Shown here piece by piece: positions 1-6,000 of a stretch of DNA of 6,273 bases. Origin of the DNA: Bacteroidota bacterium (GTDB taxonomy: Bacteria; Bacteroidota; Bacteroidia; Chitinophagales; Saprospiraceae); assembly GCA_018969455.1 (NCBI GenBank), contig JAGWYI010000259.1, positions 1 to 6,273 on the forward strand. Reading direction: 5' to 3'. The translations under genes and the position numbers were made by a program. The notes below the pieces were generated by a model, which had not been told where the DNA came from, searched no databases, and saw nothing but the letters and a program-made list of their open reading frames with translations. Each line of letters opens with the position of its first letter. The stretch's first letter is position 1.

Positions 1-164
1 TCATCCCCTTCCTCCAATGCCGGGTTGATCTCCAGTTCCTCCTGAATGCGTTGTTCCAATGAAGCGGTTGGAATTTGCAGTAGCTTCATCAGCTGAATTT
101 GCTGAGGAGAAAGCTTCTGCTGTAATCTTTGCGTCAGGGTTTGTTTTGGTCCAAATGATGCCAT
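1..164 (-). CDS. rpoN: RNA polymerase sigma-54 factor, N-terminal fragment (runs off the window)
   Basis: Translating the minus strand from the ATG at 164-162 gives 54 complete codons, beginning MASFGPKQTLTQRL and continuing with QKLSPQQIQLMKLLQIP and EELEINPALEEG. This is the Gln/Leu-rich region I of sigma-54, which in the family contacts core polymerase and AAA+ enhancer-binding activators and keeps the holoenzyme silent until ATP-driven remodelling. The core-binding and RpoN-box (-24 recognition) regions would lie to the left of position 1, so they cannot be checked. The ATG at 164 is preferred because the in-frame ATG at 224 meets a TAA at 185-183 after 13 codons. There is no clear Shine-Dalgarno sequence, as is usual in Bacteroidota. 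The gene is divergent from the C1 peptidase gene. The family assignment is strong despite the short fragment, because the LSPQQIQLMKLLQ and EINPALEEG segments are highly characteristic. Confidence 0.93.
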   Translation of the reverse strand, partial: MASFGPKQTLTQRLQQKLSPQQIQLMKLLQIPTASLEQRIQEELEINPALEEGD

Positions 165-236
165 GAATGAAGGGGGATTACATTAGAAAAAAATATGATT
201 ATGGTGTGGCAAAAAAAGCCCCATCAAACCTGAGGC

Positions 237-244
237 CAAATTTA
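237..244 (-). promoter_or_regulatory. Alternative -7 element for rpoN, within a small inverted repeat
   Basis: The minus strand reads TAAATTTG here, matching TAnnTTTG. The site also forms the left arm (CAAATTT, 237-243) of an inverted repeat whose right arm is AAATTTG (249-255), separated by 5 nt. A start near 231 would give a leader of about 65 nt. The dyad could be an operator over the promoter or simply a product of AT-richness. Confidence 0.3.
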
Positions 245-265
245 TCAAAAATTTGCGCACAAAAG

Positions 266-273
266 CAAATATA
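266..273 (-). promoter_or_regulatory. Candidate -7 element for rpoN
   Basis: Read on the minus strand this is TATATTTG, a match to TAnnTTTG. It would start transcription near 260 and give a leader of roughly 95 nt before the rpoN ATG at 164. A good -33 element is not visible. A second match, TAAATTTG, lies downstream at 244-237 and is an alternative. In DNA this AT-rich, chance matches are likely, so this is only a candidate. Confidence 0.35.
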
Positions 274-278
274 TTTTT

Positions 279-290
279 TTTAAACTTAAA
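279..290. repeat. Short palindrome TTTAA-AC-TTAAA, copy 1
   Basis: Five-base arms flank a 2-nt centre. The sequence resembles the palindrome at 363-375 (GTTTAA-C-TTAAAC), about 84 bp away. This copy lies just upstream of the candidate rpoN -7 element at 266-273, where a regulator could act. The low complexity of the region makes chance a serious alternative. Confidence 0.3.
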
Positions 291-362
291 AAATTGGTTA
301 ATTTGCTGATTATCAATATTGTGTAAAAAGTATAAATTTTAAAAGGATTATAACTATTTTTT

Positions 363-375
363 GTTTAACTTAAAC
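363..375. repeat. Short palindrome GTTTAA-C-TTAAAC, copy 2
   Basis: This is a perfect 6-bp-arm palindrome around a single C. It shares the TTTAA...CTTAAA core with the copy at 279-290. It lies about 80-90 bp upstream of the candidate plus-strand -7 element at 454-461. It could be a dimeric regulator site. No known operator is recognised. Confidence 0.3.
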
Positions 376-453
376 ATATTTTTAATTATTATCATGTGAC
401 AAGGCGTATGCATAAAGCCGGAGAATAACCTGATCTATAAAATTTAATTCTCT

Positions 454-461
454 TAATTTTG
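454..461 (+). promoter_or_regulatory. Candidate Bacteroidota -7 element for the C1 peptidase-gcvT unit
   Basis: TAATTTTG matches the Bacteroidota housekeeping -7 consensus TAnnTTTG exactly and lies in the context CTTAATTTTGCCGC. Transcription would begin a few bases downstream, near 466-468, leaving a leader of about 40 nt before the ATG at 508. A clear -33 TTG partner at the expected 19-21 bp spacing is not present; only TGA occurs around 431-433. The promoter is therefore well placed but only half supported. Confidence 0.55.
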
Positions 462-507
462 CCGCATTGCTTTTTTAATTTGTAATTTAAAATTCCACTC
501 ATTGGCT

Positions 508-1803
508 ATGATAAAACGATTCCTTTTACCGGCTTTTTGGAGCATTTCCTGCGTTTTGAGCGCTCAGAAAGCCGAGCCGTTTAGCTTCAAGGAAGTTAAG
601 CAAATTGCCGCGACAGCGGTAAAAAACCAGGAACGCACCGGTACCTGCTGGGCTTTTAGTACCGCCTCTTTTCTTGAAAGTGAGGTGTTGCGGATGGGCA
701 AAGGCGATCAAAACCTGTCTGAAATGTACGTGGTACGCCATATTTATCGCCAAAAATGTGAAAATTATGTACGCAGACAAGGCCATGCACAATTTGGAGA
801 AGGCGGCCTGGCGCATGATCTTTTGAATGCGGTTAAAATGTACGGGATTGTCCCGGAATCCGCTTACCCCGGCCGAAAAGACCCATCTATGCCGCTCAAT
901 CACGCCCAATTGGTAAGCACGCTCAAATCACGATGCGATAATTTTATTAAGCAAGGCATGGAAGGCACGCTTTCGGCCAATTGGATGCAGGAAATTGATC
1001 AGGCCCTCGACGACTTTTTTGGACCCGTGCCCCAAAAGTTTAAGGTGAATGATGTGGCTATGGATCCAATAACCTACCGCGATTTCCTGGGTATACGCCC
1101 CGATGATTATGTAAGCATTAGTTCTTACACCCATCACCCATTTTACCAGCAATTTATTTTGGAAGTGCCCGACAATTTTTCAAACGGCTCTTTTTACAAT
1201 TTGCCATTGAGTGAAATGATGCGTAGCCTCAATTTTGCCATTCAGCAAGGTTTTACCGTTGAGTGGGATGCTGATGTAAGCAACAAGGGCTTTTCACCAC
1301 AGTATGCGCTTGCAATAGAGCCAGAAAAGGACTGGAAAGATAAAACCCAGGAAGAAACCGCTGCCGCTTTCAAATGGTGGGAGCCTGAACGAAACATTAC
1401 CCAAGAATACCGACAACAGTTATTCGATCGCCAAATAAGTACCGACGATCATTTGATGCATATTACCGGCATGCTGGATGAAACGCACAGCGGCATTTAC
1501 TATCAGGTGAAAAATTCATGGGGCGAAATTTCCGATCTCAAAGGTTATGTGCGCGTTTCGGAAGCCTACATGCGTGCCAATACCATTTCCTTCACCCTTC
1601 ATAAAGATGCGCTACCCTCCGATATCCGCAAACGCCTCGGGTTGGAACCCGGTGATGTGCGCATTGAGGGCGCCAACGGAACGCAACCGATCCCGGCCAG
1701 AACAAAACCCAGCCGCAATGATCCACGTGTTGCCCCCGTAGACGGTAAATTACCCGTAATTGAAAAAACAACGCCACGCCCGCCACTTAAAAAACAAGAT
1801 TAA
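508..1803 (+). CDS. Predicted exported C1 (papain-fold) peptidase, bleomycin hydrolase / aminopeptidase C type
   Basis: The protein has 431 residues from the ATG at 508. A TTG at 502 is in frame, but ATG is preferred because it starts directly with MIKRFLLPAFWSISCVLSA, a basic plus hydrophobic signal peptide with a plausible signal peptidase I site after VLSA. The catalytic set of family C1 is complete: oxyanion Gln41 (NQ), nucleophile Cys47 in GTCWAFS, His318 in LMHITGM, and Asn336 in QVKNSWGE. Other segments typical of the Bacteroidota branch are LSEMYVVRH, YGIVPESAYPG, DDYVSISSYTHHPFY and YNLPLSEMM. The family hydrolyses peptides, often as an N-terminal aminopeptidase in a hexamer. Export suggests action in the periplasm or outside the cell. 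Beyond about residue 380 there is a Pro-rich, charged tail ending KKQD, which seems additional to the core fold. The gene probably shares a transcript with gcvT, 3 bp downstream. The fold and catalytic class are secure; aminopeptidase versus endopeptidase activity is not. Confidence 0.9.
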   Translation: MIKRFLLPAFWSISCVLSAQKAEPFSFKEVKQIAATAVKNQERTGTCWAFSTASFLESEVLRMGKGDQNLSEMYVVRHIYRQKCENYVRRQGHAQFGEGGLAHDLLNAVKMYGIVPESAYPGRKDPSMPLNHAQLVSTLKSRCDNFIKQGMEGTLSANWMQEIDQALDDFFGPVPQKFKVNDVAMDPITYRDFLGIRPDDYVSISSYTHHPFYQQFILEVPDNFSNGSFYNLPLSEMMRSLNFAIQQGFTVEWDADVSNKGFSPQYALAIEPEKDWKDKTQEETAAAFKWWEPERNITQEYRQQLFDRQISTDDHLMHITGMLDETHSGIYYQVKNSWGEISDLKGYVRVSEAYMRANTISFTLHKDALPSDIRKRLGLEPGDVRIEGANGTQPIPARTKPSRNDPRVAPVDGKLPVIEKTTPRPPLKKQD

Positions 1804-1806
1804 AAC

Positions 1807-2931
1807 ATGAAAGTCACAGCACTAACTGAAAAACACCTCGAACTCGGGGCAAAAATGGCCGAATTCGCAGGTTACAACATGCCCATCTCCTATGCACCCA
1901 TCACCGAAGAACACCAAACCGTACGAAACGGAGTAGGGGTTTTTGATGTGAGCCATATGGGAGAATTTATTGTGCGCGGTAAAGATGCTACCGCATTTTT
2001 ACAAAGCACATGCTCCAATGATGTTTCCAAACTAAAACCTGGTGAGGTTCAATATGCTTGTTTGCCCAATGCCAAAGGTGGCATCGTTGACGACTTGCTG
2101 GTGTATCGACTGGATGACGCGCCCGAAATGCTGGTTGAGGGTGAGCAAAGCTATATGCTTGTGGTGAATGCATCCAACGAACTCAAAGACTGGAGATGGC
2201 TAAAACGCCGATCAAAAGGTTTTGAAGTGAAGATGCAAAATATTTCAGCTAAAACGGGCCTGTTGGCAGTACAAGGTCCGAAAGCGGCAGAAGCCTTGCA
2301 AAAACTTACCGACATCGATCTCAAAAGCATCCCGTACTACTCCTTTAAGCGCGGCCGCTTCGCCGCTTGCAACAATGTAATTATATCGGCAACGGGTTAC
2401 ACAGGAAGCGGAGGCTTTGAAATTTATGCCAAAAACAAGGATATTGTTAAAATTTGGGATAAAATATTCAAAAATGGCGCAAAATTTAACATCAAACCTG
2501 TTGGATTGGGCGCCCGCGATACTTTGCGCCTTGAAATGGGATATTGTTTATACGGCAATGATATTGATGACAAAACAAGCCCGCTGGAAGCAGGACTTGG
2601 CTGGATCACCAAACTCAACAAAGGCGTTGATTTTCCTTCAATTGAAAAGTTTAAGAAACAAAAAGCGGAAGGGGTTAAACGCAAACTGGTGGGTTTTGTA
2701 TTAGATGAACGCCGCGTGCCCCGGCATGGATACGTCATTGAAAGCCCCAGAGGGGCCTCCATCGGTGTGGTTTGCTCGGGTACACATTCTCCCACCATGG
2801 ACAAGCCAATTGGTATGGGATACGTGAAAACCAAGTTTTCAGAGCCTGGTACCAAAATCAAAATTGTAATGGGCAACAAAAAACTGGACGCAATTGTAAC
2901 AAAGTTGCCTTTTGTTACACCGGGAGTTTAG
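1807..2931 (+). CDS. gcvT: Aminomethyltransferase, glycine cleavage system T protein
   Basis: The protein has 374 residues, close to the usual 360-375 of the family. GcvT is cytoplasmic. It takes the aminomethyl group carried on lipoyl-GcvH, releases ammonia and transfers the one-carbon unit to tetrahydrofolate, giving 5,10-methylene-THF. Diagnostic segments in order are GVGVFDVSHMGE (42-53), GGIVDDLLVYRL (91-102, with the catalytic Asp pair 95-96), LAVQGPKA (153-160), ATGYTGSGGFEIY (195-207), GLGARDTLRLEMGYCLYGNDID (233-254), and the C-terminal barrel with PRHGY (305-309), SGTHSPT (324-330), IGMGYV (335-340) and a KLPFV end. All the key regions are intact. The start codon lies 3 bp after the peptidase stop, behind an A-rich leader with no Shine-Dalgarno sequence, which suggests co-transcription and possibly translational coupling. 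gcvH and gcvP are not in the window; in Bacteroidota these genes are often dispersed. The related folate-binding YgfZ and sarcosine/dimethylglycine dehydrogenase domains are less likely given the close full-length match. Confidence 0.96.
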   Translation: MKVTALTEKHLELGAKMAEFAGYNMPISYAPITEEHQTVRNGVGVFDVSHMGEFIVRGKDATAFLQSTCSNDVSKLKPGEVQYACLPNAKGGIVDDLLVYRLDDAPEMLVEGEQSYMLVVNASNELKDWRWLKRRSKGFEVKMQNISAKTGLLAVQGPKAAEALQKLTDIDLKSIPYYSFKRGRFAACNNVIISATGYTGSGGFEIYAKNKDIVKIWDKIFKNGAKFNIKPVGLGARDTLRLEMGYCLYGNDIDDKTSPLEAGLGWITKLNKGVDFPSIEKFKKQKAEGVKRKLVGFVLDERRVPRHGYVIESPRGASIGVVCSGTHSPTMDKPIGMGYVKTKFSEPGTKIKIVMGNKKLDAIVTKLPFVTPGV

Positions 2932-2946
2932 AAAATTTAATTTTTT

Positions 2947-2966
2947 ATAGGCTCTTAAGCGCCTAT
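2947..2966. terminator. Small hairpin downstream of gcvT
   Basis: ATAGGC (2947-2952) pairs with GCCTAT (2961-2966) around an 8-nt loop. It begins 15 bp after the gcvT stop. No U-tract follows on the plus strand, where GTCTGAAAAA comes next, so it is not a textbook intrinsic terminator. It may protect the 3' end of the mRNA or assist termination together with the larger hairpin downstream. Confidence 0.4.
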
Positions 2967-2971
2967 GTCTG

Positions 2972-3012
2972 AAAAATAAAAGGGGAGCGGATTTCAAAAT
3001 CCACTCCCCTTT
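2972..3012 (-). terminator. Intrinsic terminator between convergent genes, best oriented for the minus-strand gene
   Basis: AAAGGGGAG (2979-2987) pairs with CTCCCCTTT (3004-3012). The stem continues after one C/A mismatch with GGAT(T) against (A)ATCC (2989-2993 / 2998-3002), leaving a very short loop. On the minus strand the stem is followed by TTTTATTTTT (2981 down to 2972), a proper U-tract about 20 nt beyond the stop of the large minus-strand gene. On the plus strand only the TTT of the stem precedes GCTATTG. Termination of gcvT transcripts here is possible but weaker. Confidence 0.8.
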
Positions 3013-3031
3013 GCTATTGAACGCTGATTTT

Positions 3032-6000
3032 TTAACGAATTACCTCCAGACGTACGGAACCTACATGATGCCCATCATTTATCACAAGCAAATATAGGCC
3101 TTGGGGCAATCGACTCAAATCCAGCAAGGTGCTGAAACTGTCAGATTGGTTATCAAATACCTTTTGCTCCAGGGTACGCCCGGCCAGATCCCTTATTTGG
3201 AACTGTAATGAGCCCTGCGCTTGTTGCATTTGAACCCGGAAAACACCACTGCTCGGATTGGGTGCAATTTGAATGCCCCAATATTCGGCAGGTTCGAAAC
3301 TGGCGCTTACCACCAAAACTTCTTCGCTGGTGGTAATGCAACCATTGGCGTCAAGTACCTGGAAAGAATAAATGCCCTGGAGCAGATCGGGAAACAAGGG
3401 GCTATCCTGGAACACCGAACCGTTCGCATTGTACTGAAAAGGCGGTGTACCGCCGGAAGCATTTGCCAACACGGTATCGCCAGATACCTGTAAATCAAGC
3501 AAAAGCGGTGCTGGACTTTGTATGTTAAAGGCAACAGTTTTGGAATATCCATGAACGTCACTCACCTGCAATTGGTAGTTACCAGGCGCCAGGTTAGAGA
3601 TTTCATAATTATGTGCACAGGCGCCCGCTACTTCTTGTATAAATGCGCCTGGAAGGGTATCCAATTGTATCGGCTCATAACCTCCATCTACGCATATCAA
3701 AGCCACACCATCGTTAGATCCAAAACAGGAAACTTGAAGTACAACACTGGCAGAAGCCACAATGGTATTGCCGAACACCTCAAAAGTAGTGGAAGCGGTA
3801 CATCCGTTGGCATCGCGTGCAACTATGTCGTAAACGCCTATGGGCAATCCTGTCAGGTTACCTCCAAAGACGCCATTAATCAGGTAAGAATAGGGCATTG
3901 TGCCACCTGAATAAGTTAACACTGCATTGTTATCGGTTACATCCGCAATTACGACAAGTGGTTGTGGTTCGGTAACTGTTGTCGTGATATTTGCCTCCGT
4001 ACCCTGCGCATCTCGCACCAGAATATTGTACACGCCAGCGGAAAGGCCAGAGAAAATACTGTCCATTTGGAATGGCGCCATGTTTATAATGTATTGATAA
4101 GGTGGAATGCCGCCTTTGGCATATGCCGTAATTTCACCATCGTTTCCGCCCGCGCAAGAGACTGATGTAGAGTTTGTTGCACTTAAAACCAGGGCAGGAA
4201 TATTAACGATGGCATTTTGTGCACTGGTACATCCGTTGGCGTCACGTACAATTACCTGATAGGTTCCATTGGTGAGGTTGGTAAACAATCCGCTACTTTG
4301 AAATGGACCGTTCCCAATGCTATAAGTGTAGGGAGGAGTACCGCCCGATCCTGAAACTGTAATGGTATTCAAATTGGAACTTACCGTATTGTTCAGCACT
4401 GAAGGATTGTTTAGCACAACCGTATTGGTATTTGCCTGAAATCCCATTTCATCCTGTACCACAATGGTGTATGAGCCAGCATAAAGCCCTGAAAACACGC
4501 CATTGTTATTCTGGAACGGTCCATTGTTCAAACTGTAGGTAAATGGAGGTGTTCCACCGCCTACATTTATGCTTACGATTCCTTCGTTACCTCCGGCACA
4601 CAATACATTTGATACGATAACGGCTGAAACGAGCAGCGTATTTACCGCAACGATGGCCTGAACGCTGGTGGTACAGCCATTCGCATCCTGTACAGTTACG
4701 GCGTAAATACCATTTGGTAATCCGGTAAACACATTGTCGCTTTGGAAATCGCCGTTGATGCTGTAAGTATAATTTCCGGCGCCGCCGCTTGCGCTCACCA
4801 GAATGGTATCTTTTTGAACGGTGGCTGTTGCATTAACAGGGCTTGGGTTACTAATCACAACCACATTGGAGCTGGCTGTAAAGCCAAACTGCCCGGTTAC
4901 CACGACTGTATAGGCGCCTGCCGTCAAATTTTTGAATACATTTGAACTTTGTTGCGGGCCGTTGTTGAGGCTATAAAGGTACTGCCCGTTCAGGCCGCTT
5001 GCAACAACTGTAATTTCTGCGCCAGCGCCGTTGACGCATGGAACAGGCAATGTTTGAGTGGCGCTTACAAGCAGGTTATTTTTTACCACATTAAACGTAA
5101 AGATGCCATTATGCACCCAGGCATTGTTGTTTATATCCAGCGCGTCGAAAGAAAACTGATCGGTATTGGCGAGGTCTCCATTGTTTTGGTAAGATATCAG
5201 GCCATTGTTAATATCCGATTGTGTAATGGTGGCTCCCAAACTCAATGGTACGCCACTTAGCCGCAATACGCCATGGGAAGGAAGGTCTGTAATGGTATAA
5301 CGACCTTGTGCTGCAGTGCCCGAGAGTTGCATACTCAGGTAAGTATTATCCAAATTTGCAATTCCGCCGGATGGAGTTTGAAGGGCTTTGTTTACCAAAA
5401 TGGCTCCTTGTGGCAGAGCGACCGGAAAGCAGAATGTAAGGCTCCAGGAAGTTAAGCTGCCTCCGTCGTCGGCATAAGTGTCGTTTATCTTCAATTTCCA
5501 AACGCCGGAAGCATTTTTCCCTTTCATGGCATTCAGGGTATCAATTGCCTGGAAGGCGCCTTGAATGGCGATGCCGCTTGCGCTGCAGGTTCCTTCCAAA
5601 ACGGCAGCCGAGTTGGCCGCTTCATCATCAAAAACCACATCTATATTGTCGTTGCTGCACCCAAATTGATCGGCAGGCACACCAGGCTGATCAAACAAGC
5701 GGAAATCTTGCCCCCAAGGGCTTGTAAGGGTGGCTACCAAATCGCCAACATAAGTGTGGGAAATTTTTACCGCGGCGTTAATGTCTTGAATAAAATTAGT
5801 TTGGGAAATATTCAGGTTAGAACTGATTGTATTTACCGAATTTGCATCAATGACTTTTGGAACATCGCTGCTGTTGAAGGTTTGATTACATGCTTTGTCG
5901 GAAGTTTGAAACGCATAAACGGTCGTTGTCGGACCTGCACCGCACAGATTGTTGCATTTTACCCTCCAATAATAAACGGTATTATTTTGCAAACTAGGTA

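Larger units (their letters stand above)
165..507. other. AT-rich divergent intergenic region (rpoN / C1 peptidase)
   Basis: These 343 bases separate two divergent start codons. They are strikingly AT-rich compared with the flanking genes, with many A and T runs, especially at 240-400. No convincing open reading frame was found. The region holds Bacteroidota-type -7 elements facing both ways and two small palindromes at 279-290 and 363-375, which are listed separately. No sigma-54 -24/-12 motif (GG-N10-GC) was found: the TGGC at 207-210 followed by GCC at 218-220 has the wrong spacing. Confidence 0.8.

Noticed and set aside
207..220. Possible sigma-54 promoter (TGGC...GC) next to rpoN, suggesting autoregulation
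   Set aside because: The GG and GC dinucleotides are separated by 8 bases rather than the required 10, and the TTGCA-type -12 element is absent.
183..224. A 13-codon minus-strand frame (MGLFLPHHNHIFF) upstream of rpoN, possible leader peptide
   Set aside because: It is short, in AT-rich DNA, without a ribosome-binding signal or an attenuator-like hairpin pair. The His content is intriguing but has no link to rpoN, so chance is the best explanation.
201..224. Imperfect hairpin in the rpoN leader (ATGG-TGT-GGC, A7 loop, GCC-CCAT)
   Set aside because: The inner stem is only 3 bp, separated by a 3-nt bulge from a 4-bp outer stem. It is too weak to call a regulatory structure or a riboswitch.
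508..570. Lipoprotein signal (Cys in WSISC) for the C1 peptidase
   Set aside because: The residues before the Cys (S-I-S) do not fit the lipobox, which needs Leu/Val/Ile at -3 and Gly/Ala/Ser at -1. A signal peptidase I site after VLSA fits better.
2424..2879. A 151-codon minus-strand frame opposite gcvT
   Set aside because: gcvT is intact and highly conserved on the plus strand. The antisense frame has no recognisable motif and is a shadow.
3305..5074. CRISPR-like or DNA-level tandem array in the repeat region
   Set aside because: The periodicity of about 430-465 bp follows the reading frame and is conserved at protein rather than nucleotide level; there are no short identical repeats with unique spacers.
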